From: Actinoallomurus iriomotensis
Lineage (GTDB): Bacteria > Actinomycetota > Actinomycetes > Streptosporangiales > Streptosporangiaceae
DNA length: 64,000 bases
NCBI RefSeq assembly: GCF_030269445.1
Contig: NZ_BSTJ01000017.1
Span: forward strand, 163,627-227,626
Direction: 5' to 3'
The notes beneath the pieces were generated by a model. The model was not told the DNA's origin. It was given only the letters and a program-made list of their open reading frames with translations, and did no database searches. Below are positions 1 to 8,051 of the stretch, piece by piece. The position numbers were made by a program, and so were the translations under genes. The stretch's first letter is position 1. Every line of letters begins with the position of its first letter.

Positions 1-2139
1 GTCATCGACTCGAGCGACGGGGACGCCCTGGAGATCGCCGCGGCGGCCGGTGAGGAACAGCCGGCCGCGCGGAGGCGGCTGGCGGCCGGGCGGCTCGGCC
101 GGGTCGAGGAGCTCGCGGCGGCGCCGGACGGAGGCACGCTGGCGGTGGCCGCGCACGACGGGCGGCTGCTGCTGGTCGACGTCGCCTCCGGCGAGGTGCG
201 CGAGCTCGCCTCGAACGAGCACGGCTCGGCCGAGGACCTGACGTTCTCGCCCGACTCCGCCTGGCTCGCCTGGACGCACGCGGGCGCCGAACGGCTGTCG
301 CGGATCCGGCTGGCCCGGGTCGCGGACGGCACGATCGCCGATGTGACGGACGGCCGGTTCGCCGACAGCGAGCCGGTGTTCACCACCGACGGGGCGCACC
401 TGGTGTTCCTCTCCTGGCGCGGGTTCGACCCGGTCTTCGACCCGCACTTCTTCGACCTGTCCTTCCCGTTCGGCTGCCGGCCCTATCTGGTGCCCCTGGA
501 CGCGGCGGCGCCGTCGCCGTTCGAGCCGACGCCGGAGGGCCGGCCACCGGCCGCCGGCAGCGACGACGACAAGGAGGAGGACACCTCGGCCACGGTGTCG
601 CTCGACGGCATCGCGGCACGGGTCGTGCCCGTTCCGGTGTCCGACGCGCGCTACTCCGACCTGAGGGCGGTCAAGGGCGGCCTGGTGTGGCTGCGCCGGC
701 CGCTCACCGGGATGCTCGGCGAGGGCGGCGGCGGCCAGGACGACGACAGCCGGCCCAAGAACATGCTCGAACGCTACGACCTGGCCAAACGGACCTGCGA
801 GGAGATCACGACCGGCGCCGACCGGCTGAGCGTCAGCGGCGACGGCAAGCGCATGGTGATCATCGCCGAGGGTGACCTGCGGGTGCTGGCGACCGACGGG
901 TCCGACGACGGGGAGGGCGCCGACGCCAAGGTCGACCTGTCCCGGCTGCGCGTCACCGCCGATCCGGCCGTGGAGTGGCGCCACGCGTACGACGAGGCGG
1001 GTCAGGTCATGCGCGACTACTACTGGTCGCAGGACATGAACGGGGTCGACTGGGACGGGGCGCTGGCGCGCTACCGGCCGCTCCTGGACCGGATCGCGAC
1101 CCCGGACGACTTCGCCGACCTGCTGAGGGACCTCCTCGGCGAGCTCGGCTCCTCCCACGCCTACGTGTACGGCCGCCGGCGCGCGACCGGTCAGTGGCTG
1201 GGACTGCTCGGGGCCGACCTGGAGCGCGACGACGACCGGCTGTGGCGTGTGACCCGGATACTGCCGGCCGAGACCTCCGACCCGGACGCCCGTTCCCCGC
1301 TCGCGGCGCCGGGCACCCAGGTGCGGCCCGGCGACGCCGTCGTGGCGGTGAACGGCCGGCCGGTGGACGGCCTGACCGGGCCGGGGCCGCTGCTCACCGG
1401 CTCGTACGACACGCTCACCGAGCTGACCATCGCGCCCGGAGCCGGGGGACCGGTACGGCGGATCGTCGTACGGCCGCTGTTCACCGACCGGCGGCTGCGC
1501 TACCAGGCCTGGGTCGCCGAGCAGCGGGCACGCGTCCGCGAGCTGGGCGGCGCCCGGCTCGGTTACCTCCACATCCCGGACATGGACGGCATGGGCTGGG
1601 CGCAGTTCCACCGTGACCTGCGAAGCGAGATCGCCCAGGAGGGGCTCGTCGTCGACGTCCGCGGCAACCGGGGCGGGATGGTCTCCGAACTCGTCGTGGA
1701 GAAGCTCGCCCGGCGCGTCGTGGGCTGGGACGTGGGCCGTCACCGCAGCCCGGTGAGCTACCCCCGCGACGCGCCGCGCGGCCCGGTCGTCGTCCTCGCC
1801 GACGAGCACACCTGCTCCGACGGCGACGTCCTCACCGCGGCGGTCCGCGCCCTCGGGCTGGGCACGGTGGTCGGCACGCGTACGTGGGGCGGCGTGATCG
1901 GCATCGACGGCGCCCACGGGCTGATGGACGGCACGGGGATCACGGTGCCGCGCCACGCCACCTGGTTCGACGGCCACGGCTGGGACGTGGAGAACCGGGG
2001 CGTCGCGCCGGACGTCGAGGTGGTGATGGGCCCGGACGACTGGGCGGCGGGCCGGGACCCGCAGCTGGAGACCGCCGTACGGATCGCCCTGGAACGCCTC
2101 GCCGAGCACCCGGCCGCCATGCCACCGCCTCGTCCCTGA
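1..2139 (+). CDS. Tricorn protease, S41-type (5' end outside window)
   Basis: The frame is open from the first base, so this is the C-terminal 712 residues of a longer protein. Tricorn is a large cytosolic peptidase that degrades peptides released by the proteasome. Residues 1-190 are beta-propeller repeats (for example PDSAWLAW). The C1 helical region follows at about 320-400 and holds GSSHAYVYG, whose His386 is the likely catalytic histidine. A PDZ domain (GDAVVAVNGRPVDGL) lies near 440-480. The C2 peptidase core has VDVRGNRGGMVSEL, with Ser562 as the likely nucleophile, and TWGGVIGIDG. A low-complexity acidic stretch at about 180-200 is typical of the family. Residue roles are assigned by family similarity. 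The next gene starts 65 bp downstream. Confidence 0.93.
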   Translation, partial: VIDSSDGDALEIAAAAGEEQPAARRRLAAGRLGRVEELAAAPDGGTLAVAAHDGRLLLVDVASGEVRELASNEHGSAEDLTFSPDSAWLAWTHAGAERLSRIRLARVADGTIADVTDGRFADSEPVFTTDGAHLVFLSWRGFDPVFDPHFFDLSFPFGCRPYLVPLDAAAPSPFEPTPEGRPPAAGSDDDKEEDTSATVSLDGIAARVVPVPVSDARYSDLRAVKGGLVWLRRPLTGMLGEGGGGQDDDSRPKNMLERYDLAKRTCEEITTGADRLSVSGDGKRMVIIAEGDLRVLATDGSDDGEGADAKVDLSRLRVTADPAVEWRHAYDEAGQVMRDYYWSQDMNGVDWDGALARYRPLLDRIATPDDFADLLRDLLGELGSSHAYVYGRRRATGQWLGLLGADLERDDDRLWRVTRILPAETSDPDARSPLAAPGTQVRPGDAVVAVNGRPVDGLTGPGPLLTGSYDTLTELTIAPGAGGPVRRIVVRPLFTDRRLRYQAWVAEQRARVRELGGARLGYLHIPDMDGMGWAQFHRDLRSEIAQEGLVVDVRGNRGGMVSELVVEKLARRVVGWDVGRHRSPVSYPRDAPRGPVVVLADEHTCSDGDVLTAAVRALGLGTVVGTRTWGGVIGIDGAHGLMDGTGITVPRHATWFDGHGWDVENRGVAPDVEVVMGPDDWAAGRDPQLETAVRIALERLAEHPAAMPPPRP

Positions 2140-2204
2140 CGGCAGAGGTCCCTTCGTGGTATTCGATATTCACGGCGCCGCCGCCGTCGTTCGGGCGATG
2201 ACAG

Positions 2205-3023
2205 GTGGGACTCGTGAGCGTTGTGGGCAGGGCCGCCATCCAGGAGGCGGAGCGGCTCGGACTGTTCGACGCCGTGAAGTGGTATGCGCGTGAGGCGCCT
2301 CGTCCGGCCGCCGCCAAGGTCGAGAACGTTCTCGCCAAGAGCCCCGCGATGGAGGCGCGGGCCCGGCGGATCGTGGACACCGGGCAGCGGATGGTCGGCT
2401 CTCTCCGGTGGCAGGGCGGCACCAAGCTGGATGAAGAGGCGGGCTGGCGGCTGAGCGAGAAGACGCTGTGGGGACGTGACAACGACTTCGGCCGCTGGAT
2501 GCGTGGCACCGGGCCCGAACCCGGACTGTCCGGCACGATGGCCTGCACCGACGCCGTCATGTACATCGCGCATCGCGCCGGTGCCGTCGACGAGGCGACG
2601 CTGCGGCGAATGCACGAGGAGGCGGCCGACGCGGCGTCGGCCGCCTGGCGCGAGAGAGGCGACTCGTGGCCGGCCGAGTGCGCCTTCTGGAAGGTGATGG
2701 ACGATCACCTTCTCCGGGGCGAACGCACCCACTTCGAGGTCGACCCGGCCATGGGAATCAGCGGGCCGGACATCCCCGCCGGGCATGTGGTCATGATCAA
2801 TAACAGCCATGCCATGACCAGCCTCGGCACGCGCGACGCGCAGGGACGGCAGGAGGTCCTCAGCCACTGGGTGCATCCCGAACGGATGCCGCCCGACGAC
2901 GGGACGGACCAGCCCTTCGGCCGCCTGCAGCAGACGTCGGTGCAAGAGGTCGTGGCGTCGATGAACTACGGCTACGCCCTGCCGATCGACTCGGCGGCTC
3001 CTTCCTGGCTGCTGGGCGGCTGA
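2205..3023 (+). CDS. Unknown protein with candidate Cys-His peptidase-like pair
   Basis: I do not recognise the family. The 272-residue protein has no signal peptide or membrane segment. An N-terminal helical part (1-65, many Ala/Glu/Arg) precedes a globular region. SGTMACTDAVMYIAHRAG puts Cys114 at the head of a helix, and PAGHVVMINNSHAMTSLG puts His202 on a strand after a Pro-Ala-Gly-His turn; this order resembles papain-like or NlpC/P60-like folds. That is inference from pattern only. The start is GTG 2205; GTG 2214 is an alternative, and neither has a strong Shine-Dalgarno. The gene stands alone between tricorn and the SPFH operon. Confidence 0.75.
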   Translation: MGLVSVVGRAAIQEAERLGLFDAVKWYAREAPRPAAAKVENVLAKSPAMEARARRIVDTGQRMVGSLRWQGGTKLDEEAGWRLSEKTLWGRDNDFGRWMRGTGPEPGLSGTMACTDAVMYIAHRAGAVDEATLRRMHEEAADAASAAWRERGDSWPAECAFWKVMDDHLLRGERTHFEVDPAMGISGPDIPAGHVVMINNSHAMTSLGTRDAQGRQEVLSHWVHPERMPPDDGTDQPFGRLQQTSVQEVVASMNYGYALPIDSAAPSWLLGG

Positions 3024-3139
3024 CCGGGCGATGACCCGGGCACGTCCTGCGCGGCGTGTTCGGCGAGCAGGCGGACGGCCTCAGCACGGCCAGGGCGCTG
3101 ATCAGCGACGCGGCGCCGAGCGCCCAGGCGTGGGCGAAA
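3024..3139. other. Intergenic stretch, possible remnant coding sequence
   Basis: No complete gene is visible. On the minus strand the DNA reads like short pieces of protein (AHAWALGAASLISALAVL, then AEAVRLLAEHAAQDVPG in another frame), which could be a decayed gene end. This is weak evidence. Confidence 0.25.
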
Positions 3140-3156
3140 AGTGATATCACTATGCT
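3140..3156 (+). promoter_or_regulatory. 12-bp perfect palindrome and -10-like box before SPFH gene
   Basis: AGTGATATCACT (3140-3151) is its own reverse complement and is followed at once by TATGCT (3151-3156), a plausible -10 hexamer 37 bp before the SPFH start. An operator overlapping the promoter fits autoregulation by the ribbon-helix-helix protein of the same operon; that link is inference. Confidence 0.55.
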
Positions 3157-3192
3157 AGATTCCTGCCTGAGGCTTCAGGGAGGATGAGGGTC

Positions 3193-4086
3193 ATGAGTGT
3201 GGAGATGCCGAGGGCGCAGGTCGCCGAGCGTGACGTTCGCGGGCTGTCCGGGTGGCCGGTGCTGGGCGGGGTCATCGTCGCCCTGGTCGTCGGGTTCGTA
3301 CTGATCGGCACGGGCGCGAACGGGGGTTCGGGCGTGGCCGCCGGGGTCGGGATCGCGATCGTCGTCATCGCCGCGCTGGTCCTTCCGGGTCTGACCGCCG
3401 TGGCGCCGGGGCAGGCGCGCGTGGTGCAGCTGCTCGGCCGGTACGCCGGCACGGTCCGCACCGACGGGCTGCGGTGGGTGAACCCGCTGACCACCCGGCG
3501 GCGGATCTCCACCCGGATCCGCAACCACGAGACCGACGTCGCCAAGGTCAACGACGCGGACGGCAACCCGATCGAGATGGCCGCGGTCGTCGTGTGGCAG
3601 GTGGAGGACACGGCGAAGGCGGTCTTCGAGGTGGACGACTTCGTGCAGTTCGTCGCCATCCAGACCGAGACCGCCGTACGGCACATCGCGGGCAGCTACC
3701 CGTACGACGCTCACGGCGACGAGCTGCTCTCCCTGCGGGAGAACGCCGACGAGATCACCGGCAAGCTGTCGGAGGAGATCACCGAGCGCGTCGCGTCGGC
3801 GGGCGTCCGGGTCATCGAGTCCCGCATCACGCGCCTGTCGTACGCCCCGGAGATCGCGCAGGCGATGCTGCGCCGCCAGCAGGCGGGCGCGGTCGTCTCC
3901 GCCCGGCAGCGGATCGTCGACGGCGCCGTCGGCATGGTCGAGTCCGCTCTCACCCGGCTCGCCGACAGTGACGTGGTCGACCTGGACGAGGAGCGGCGGG
4001 CTGCCATGGTCAGCAACCTGCTCGTCGTGCTCTGCGGCGACCGTGACGCCCAGCCCGTCGTCAACACCGGCTCCCTCTACCATTGA
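3193..4086 (+). CDS. SPFH/band 7 domain membrane protein
   Basis: This is an SPFH (stomatin/prohibitin/flotillin) protein, a membrane scaffold usually found in multimers. Two hydrophobic segments (about residues 20-60) precede the SPFH domain, which has [26 protein letters not shown] and the long helical part [23 protein letters not shown] 3193 is preferred because AGGGAGG lies 9 nt upstream; for ATG 3184 the same box would abut the start codon. The last His codon and the stop come from the inserted TnpB element: removing 4083-5469 gives an original end of Leu-Tyr-Gln and a stop overlapping the GTG of the ribbon-helix-helix gene. Function in actinomycetes is not established. Confidence 0.9.
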   Translation: MSVEMPRAQVAERDVRGLSGWPVLGGVIVALVVGFVLIGTGANGGSGVAAGVGIAIVVIAALVLPGLTAVAPGQARVVQLLGRYAGTVRTDGLRWVNPLTTRRRISTRIRNHETDVAKVNDADGNPIEMAAVVVWQVEDTAKAVFEVDDFVQFVAIQTETAVRHIAGSYPYDAHGDELLSLRENADEITGKLSEEITERVASAGVRVIESRITRLSYAPEIAQAMLRRQQAGAVVSARQRIVDGAVGMVESALTRLADSDVVDLDEERRAAMVSNLLVVLCGDRDAQPVVNTGSLYH

Positions 4087-5323
4087 CTACTCCCGCCCTA
4101 AGGACGGGAATTCCAACCCTCGCGGGCTGGGGTTCCTGCTTCAGGGGCGACTGCGCCCGAGGAGGCCCCGGGTGTCTGACGTCACCTCCACAGGCCGACA
4201 CGGCAAGACCTGCCGCCAGGATGTTCTTGGCCGCGTTGATGTCCCTGTCATGCAGGGTGCGACACGATGGGCACCGCCACGCCCGGGTGGAAAGACTCAG
4301 CTCGGCGAGCAGATGGCCGCACGCCGAGCAGATCTTGGAGCTGGGGTACCAGCGGTCGATCACGATCAGGCGACGACCATACTTGGCAGTCTTGAACTCC
4401 AGTTGACGGCGGAATTCGCCCCAGCCGCAGTCGGAGATCGCTTTGGCGAGCCGCCGGTTACGTACCATGTTCTTGACGTTCAGGTCTTCGATCACGATGA
4501 CGTCGTGGTCGCGGACCAGGCGGGTGCTGGTCTTGTGCAGGAAGTCCGCGCGGGACGCGGTGACCTTACGGTGTGCGCGGGCCACCTTCGCTCTCGCCCT
4601 GGCCCGGTTGTTCGACCCGGGTTGTTTACGGGCCATGCGCCGCTGGTAGCGGGCCAGGTTACGTTCTCGCCTGGCGAGTCTGCGGGCGTTGGCGATCTTG
4701 TCTCCGTCAGAGGTAACCGCGAAGTCCTTGACACCCAGGTCCACACCGACCACCGCGTCGGTCGCCGACGCCTGTTCAGGGTCTGCGACTTCGACGGCGA
4801 GGGAGACATGCCAGCGTCCGCACGGCTCCCGCGAAACCGTCACCGAGGTCGGCTCGATCGAGGCGGGATCGACGTCCGGCCAGGACCACACCAGCTCCAG
4901 CGGTGTGTCCATCATCTTGGCCAGATACAGGCGGCCTTCCCGCCAGCGGAACGCCGAGCGGGTGAAGGTCGCCGACTGCTTGCGCTGGCGGGCCTTGTAC
5001 CTCGGATACCGGGCACGCCCGGCGAAGAAGTTGACGAACGCCCTGTGCTGATGCCGCAGCGTCTGTTGGAGCGGCACGCAGGACACCTCGGACAAGAACG
5101 CCAGGTCCGGGTCGCGTTTCAACTCGGTCAGATAGCGATCGGTCTCGGCGTAGGAGGTTTTGAGCCCCTCGGCGCGATAGCGGGCCTTCCGCCATGCCAG
5201 GACCTTGTTCCATACCAGGCGTGCGCAGCCGAACGTGCGGTTCAACACCGCCGCCTGCTCCGGGGTGGGGTAGGCCCGCACCTTGTAGCTCGTACGCACG
5301 TTCGAAGTTTTGCAGTGCCACAA
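4061..5323 (-). CDS. tnpB: TnpB RNA-guided endonuclease
   Basis: TnpB proteins are RuvC nucleases guided by an RNA from the element's right end; they cut empty target sites beside a short TAM. All three RuvC acidic residues are present: Asp195 ([10 protein letters not shown]), Glu279 ([12 protein letters not shown]) and Asp361 ([10 protein letters not shown]). A four-Cys zinc finger lies at 332-354 (CSACGH, CPSC). The N-terminal helical region begins [10 protein letters not shown]. At 420 residues it is full length, so it looks active. The start is TTG 5323; GTG 5299 (residue 9) is an equally good choice. The frame runs through the element end, so the last six or seven residues are encoded by flanking SPFH DNA. 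Confidence 0.93.
   Translation of the reverse strand: MWHCKTSNVRTSYKVRAYPTPEQAAVLNRTFGCARLVWNKVLAWRKARYRAEGLKTSYAETDRYLTELKRDPDLAFLSEVSCVPLQQTLRHQHRAFVNFFAGRARYPRYKARQRKQSATFTRSAFRWREGRLYLAKMMDTPLELVWSWPDVDPASIEPTSVTVSREPCGRWHVSLAVEVADPEQASATDAVVGVDLGVKDFAVTSDGDKIANARRLARRERNLARYQRRMARKQPGSNNRARARAKVARAHRKVTASRADFLHKTSTRLVRDHDVIVIEDLNVKNMVRNRRLAKAISDCGWGEFRRQLEFKTAKYGRRLIVIDRWYPSSKICSACGHLLAELSLSTRAWRCPSCRTLHDRDINAAKNILAAGLAVSACGGDVRHPGPPRAQSPLKQEPQPARVGIPVLRAGVVNGRGSRC
4067..4230 (-). ncRNA. Predicted omega RNA (reRNA) and guide of the TnpB element
   Basis: In TnpB elements the guide RNA is made from the 3' part of tnpB through the right end, and about 16 nt of flank form the guide. Here the scaffold would include the 4092-4108 hairpin and the guide would be TGGTAGAGGGAGCCGG (reverse complement of 4067-4082). 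Position is inferred from the family; the 5' boundary is a guess. Confidence 0.45.
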
Positions 5324-5469
5324 GCTCAGTAACGATGAACGGAAGAACAGGACGGAAAGACGGTTATGAACGCTTTGTGTTCAGGGCTGTCCCGGCTATG
5401 CCGGGCCACCTCTTCCATGGTCCAAAACCCTCCCAGCTCCAAAGGACCGGTCCTCCTCCGGACTTGCCA
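4083..5469 (-). mobile_element. tnpB-only IS200/IS605-type element (IS1341-like), 1387 bp
   Basis: The ends follow IS200/IS605 logic on the minus strand. The left flank is TCAC (5473-5470) and the right end finishes in TCAA (4086-4083). The right end has an imperfect hairpin with one mismatch (CCCGCCCTAAGGACGGG, 4092-4108), and the left end has a perfect hairpin (CCCGGCTATGCCGGG, 5391-5405). No tnpA is present, so mobility would need one in trans. Deleting 4083-5469 fuses CTCTACCA to GTGACGG and restores the SPFH/RHH stop-start overlap exactly. A shared CCA at both borders leaves a 3-bp ambiguity, which the TCAC/TCAA pair resolves. Confidence 0.9.
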
Positions 5470-5724
5470 GTGACGGACCGCGAGCCGCGTCCCGACGGCG
5501 GCGATGACGCGCGGCCGGCGGGGCGAGGCGAGCGCAAGAAGGTGCTGCTCCGCCTCGATCCCGCCGTCCACGACGCGCTCGCGCGCTGGGCGTCGGACGA
5601 GCTGCGCAGCACCAACGCCCAGATCGAGTTCCTGCTCCGGCGCGCCCTCAGCGACGCTGGCCGGATGCCCGGCAACGCCGGCCGGATGCGCCGGCCGGGC
5701 CGACCACCGAAGGAGGGCTCATGA
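5470..5724 (+). CDS. Ribbon-helix-helix (CopG/Arc-type) DNA-binding protein
   Basis: The 84-residue protein has a basic strand KKVLLRLDP (23-31) and the two helices VHDALARWASDEL and NAQIEFLLRRALSDA, the layout of MetJ/Arc/CopG repressors that bind operators as dimers through the strand. GTG 5470 is the start because, without the TnpB element, it overlaps the SPFH stop by four bases. Now no Shine-Dalgarno precedes it, since the DNA upstream belongs to the element, so translation may be reduced. Its end overlaps the ATG of a 23-codon reading frame (ATGA). It likely controls this operon through the 3140 palindrome (inference). Confidence 0.85.
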   Translation: MTDREPRPDGGDDARPAGRGERKKVLLRLDPAVHDALARWASDELRSTNAQIEFLLRRALSDAGRMPGNAGRMRRPGRPPKEGS

Positions 5725-5792
5725 GTGAGCGGAGCGAGCGAATCAGAAGGCACGGTGCCCAGGATCACTCTCCGACGAAGGAGGGCTCATGA
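5721..5792 (+). CDS. 23-residue coupled reading frame, repeat copy 1
   Basis: ATG 5721 overlaps the RHH stop and is preceded by GAAGGAGGG. The peptide begins MSERSERIRRHGAQDHS and ends KEGS, like the RHH protein's own C-terminus (PPKEGS), which shows the repeat arose by copying a gene junction. Its stop (5790-5792) overlaps ATG 5789. Whether the peptide matters or only carries ribosomes forward is unknown. Confidence 0.45.
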   Translation: MSERSERIRRHGAQDHSPTKEGS

Positions 5793-5860
5793 GTGAGCGG
5801 AGCGAGCGAATCAAAAGGCACGGGGCCCAGGATCACTCTCCGACGAAGGAGGGCTCATGA
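5789..5860 (+). CDS. 23-residue coupled reading frame, repeat copy 2
   Basis: Near-identical to the preceding small frame (Arg9 to Lys is the only residue change) with the same Shine-Dalgarno. Its TGA (5858-5860) overlaps the GPP34 ATG at 5857, giving a chain of three four-base stop/start overlaps from RHH to GPP34. Confidence 0.45.
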   Translation: MSERSERIKRHGAQDHSPTKEGS

Positions 5861-6495
5861 GGCTTCCCGAGTCACTGCCCGCGCGGATGTATCTGCTGGC
5901 CTTCGACACCGACACGAACCGGCTCACCTCGCGTTCGCAGCTCGGGATGGTGCTGCGGGCCGCCGCCCTCGCCGAGCTGTACCTGACCGAACGGGTGACC
6001 GACACCGGCGGCCGGGCCCGGGCCGCCTCGGACGCCCGGCCCACCGGCGATCCCGTGCTCGACGACCTGGCGGACCAGATCGCCGCCCACCGGCCGCGCG
6101 CGTGGCATCGCTGGATCGGCCGGCACGAGCGCGCCACGGTCCGCGCCGTACGGGAGCAGCTGGAGGCCGGTCACCACCTGACGATCGAGCATCGGGCGCT
6201 CCTGCCCGACCGGGTGGAGCCGCGCGACCGGCACGCGGTCAGGCAGTACGCGGAGACCGTCCGCGGCGCGCTGCGCCAGTCGCCCGCGCGCACCGACCCG
6301 CGCACCGCCGCGGTGCTCGCGCTCGCGGCCCGCGGCGAGGTCAGGACGGTGGTGTCCCGGCGGGAGCGCCGCGAGTACCGCCGGACGCTGGACGAACTGG
6401 CGGTCTACACCGGCCCGGTGGCCGACGCGCTGCGCAAGGCGGTCCAGACGAAGCGCACCGTCGCCGCGACCACCGCGACCGCCGCGGGAAGCTGA
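5857..6495 (+). CDS. GOLPH3/GPP34 family protein
   Basis: A 212-residue, mostly helical protein beginning MRLPESLPARMYLLAFD, which matches the GPP34 N-terminus. Bacterial GPP34 proteins are related to the eukaryotic phosphoinositide-binding GOLPH3; their bacterial role is unclear and may involve membrane association. Further family signs are LTSRSQLGMVLRAAALAELYLTER read in parts, a central Asp/Arg-rich helix with DPVLDDLADQIAA, and a C-terminal VYTGPVADALRKAV. The start is supported by GAAGGAGGG and by the ATGA overlap. It is last in the SPFH-RHH group, suggesting a shared membrane-linked task (inference). Confidence 0.85.
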   Translation: MRLPESLPARMYLLAFDTDTNRLTSRSQLGMVLRAAALAELYLTERVTDTGGRARAASDARPTGDPVLDDLADQIAAHRPRAWHRWIGRHERATVRAVREQLEAGHHLTIEHRALLPDRVEPRDRHAVRQYAETVRGALRQSPARTDPRTAAVLALAARGEVRTVVSRRERREYRRTLDELAVYTGPVADALRKAVQTKRTVAATTATAAGS

Positions 6496-6616
6496 CCCTC
6501 GTACGGGCGTGGTGACGCTTCTACCTGCGGAGAGTCCCTTACGGTGACCGGTCGGGGGACCGGGGAGCGGCCCGCCGCTCCCCGGTCATCGCACACGACC
6601 ATTCGGGGGGATCTTC

Positions 6617-7507
6617 GTGTTCGTACGTCTTGTCATCGTCTCCGCCGGGATCGGCGCCTCAGTGGCGGCGATCGGGCCGTCCGCGTCGGCGGCTCCGACG
6701 GCCGCGCCGGCGTGCGCGGTGCTCGCGCCGGGCGCCTCCGCGGTGGCCCAGCGCGCCGTCGCCGCCGCCTGCGGCCAGATCGGGGTCTGGTACTCCTGGG
6801 GCGGCGGGCACGGATCCGTGCCCGGCCCGACCTTCGGCCACTACGACGGTCACGACCCCGACAGCAGGCAGGACGGGCAGCGCCGGGGTTTCGACTGCTC
6901 CGGCCTGGTGCGCTACGCCTACTACCGGGCGACCGGCGGCGACATCCTGAACGGCGTCGCGAACGACCAGTTCCACACGGGCCACGCGGTCGCGCGGTTC
7001 GCGCCGGGCCAGGGGGCCGGGCCGCTGCTGCCGGGCGACCTGATGTTCTGGGGCCGGGGCAACATCCACCACGTCGCGATCTACCTCGGCGCCGGGCAGA
7101 TGGTGGAGGCCTACGAGTCGGGCACCCACGTCCGTACGGCTCCGGTGCGGCTCGGCGGTGACTACGCCGGCGCCGTACGGATCGCCGGGAACGGGGGAAC
7201 GCCGCCGCCGCCCGCCGTGGGCCGTCACTGGGTGGAGACGTTCGCGGCGGCGACCGGCTACGCCGGGCCGAACACCGCCGAGCCGCGTGGCGTGCTGAAC
7301 AAGGGCCGCAACTACGTCTACTGCAAGGTACGGGGCGCGAAGGTCGGGAACGACCGGCAGTTCAACCACTGGTGGTTGCGCACCGACCTGGACCGCGCGT
7401 TCCCCGGCAAGAGCGGGCGCGGCGCGTACGTCTCGGCCTACTACCTGGCCCGCTGGGGCAACGACGAGGCCAAGGACGTGAACGGCACCGTCATCCCGGA
7501 CTGCTGA
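6617..7507 (+). CDS. Secreted NlpC/P60 cysteine peptidase
   Basis: NlpC/P60 enzymes cut D-Glu to diamino-acid bonds in cell-wall peptides. A signal peptide (residues 1-26, cleavage near ASAAP) is followed by the catalytic domain: Cys94 in GFDCSGLVRYAYYRA, His152 in NIHHVAIYLG, with LLPGDLMFW between them. A family-unusual insert GGGHGSVPGPTFGHYDGHD lies before the Cys. Residues 200-296 form a second, unassigned domain with two Cys (YVYCKV, final IPDC) and many aromatic residues, perhaps wall-binding. GTG 6617 follows a GGGGGGAT ribosome site. A bidirectional hairpin follows. Confidence 0.88.
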   Translation: MFVRLVIVSAGIGASVAAIGPSASAAPTAAPACAVLAPGASAVAQRAVAAACGQIGVWYSWGGGHGSVPGPTFGHYDGHDPDSRQDGQRRGFDCSGLVRYAYYRATGGDILNGVANDQFHTGHAVARFAPGQGAGPLLPGDLMFWGRGNIHHVAIYLGAGQMVEAYESGTHVRTAPVRLGGDYAGAVRIAGNGGTPPPPAVGRHWVETFAAATGYAGPNTAEPRGVLNKGRNYVYCKVRGAKVGNDRQFNHWWLRTDLDRAFPGKSGRGAYVSAYYLARWGNDEAKDVNGTVIPDC

Positions 7508-7515
7508 CCCGTCGC

Positions 7516-7545
7516 GCGGGCCGGTCACGCGCGGGGCCGGCCCGC
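7516..7545. terminator. Bidirectional hairpin terminator
   Basis: GCGGGCCGG (7516-7524) pairs with CCGGCCCGC (7537-7545) around a 12-nt loop, between the convergent NlpC/P60 and GbsR genes. Confidence 0.6.
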
Positions 7546-7552
7546 GGCGAGG

Positions 7553-8038
7553 TCAGTCCTCGGCGGGCAGCCGTTCGGCCTTGGCCTTCTGCCACCTGTC
7601 GATGAGCTCCTCCAGCTCTTCGGTGATGAACTCGAAGAACGCCAGAGAGGTGGCCATCCGCCGGCCGGCCGGAGTGTCGGCGCCGAGGACCTCGATGCCC
7701 TCGCGGGCGCTGCTGCTCCAGCGGCGGAGGATCTCGTCGCGGTTGACGATCGCCTCGTACCAGGAGTCGTTCTCGACCACGAAGACGTCACGGCGCGACC
7801 CCGGCTCGCGTTCGCGCCGGATCATGTTGAACTGGATCAGGAACCGCACCGCGCCGGACACGGCCGCGGGGCTGACCTGCAGCTGCTCGGCGATCTCGGA
7901 GGCCGTGAGCCGGCCGGAGTCGGTGCCGTGCAGCACGGCGAAGACACGTGCGGGCATGCGCTGGAACCCGGCGTCGACCAGGGCGGACGCGAACCGCTCT
8001 ACGAACTGCCGTACCGCCTCGGGATCCCGCTCTGCCAC
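7553..8038 (-). CDS. GbsR/MarR family transcriptional regulator
   Basis: A winged-helix regulator of about 161 residues. The HTH is SEIAEQLQVSPAAVSGAVRFL followed by the wing region REREPGSRRDVFVV; a helical C-terminus (FEFITEELEELIDRW) suits dimerisation. GTG 8038 is preferred because AAGGGAG lies a few bases upstream; a TTG at 8062 would start inside the operator region. It is divergent from an ABC exporter and probably represses it, with inverted repeats between the two genes as likely binding sites. The inducer is unknown. Confidence 0.85.
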   Translation of the reverse strand: MAERDPEAVRQFVERFASALVDAGFQRMPARVFAVLHGTDSGRLTASEIAEQLQVSPAAVSGAVRFLIQFNMIRREREPGSRRDVFVVENDSWYEAIVNRDEILRRWSSSAREGIEVLGADTPAGRRMATSLAFFEFITEELEELIDRWQKAKAERLPAED

Positions 8039-8051
8039 ACCACACTCCCTT

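Larger units (their letters stand above)
5708..5861 (+). repeat. Tandem 68-bp start-region repeat, 2.25 copies
   Basis: Unit starts are 5708, 5776 and 5844; copies one and two differ at two positions (AGA/AAA and GGT/GGG) and the third stops just after ATGAG. Each unit carries the Shine-Dalgarno GAAGGAGGGCTC, an ATG, the GAGCG-rich core TGAGCGGAGCGAGCGAATCA, and ends so that its stop overlaps the next ATG. Confidence 0.9.

Noticed and set aside
4083..5469. Possible autonomous transposon
   Set aside because: No TnpA (Y1 or serine) reading frame exists inside the element borders.
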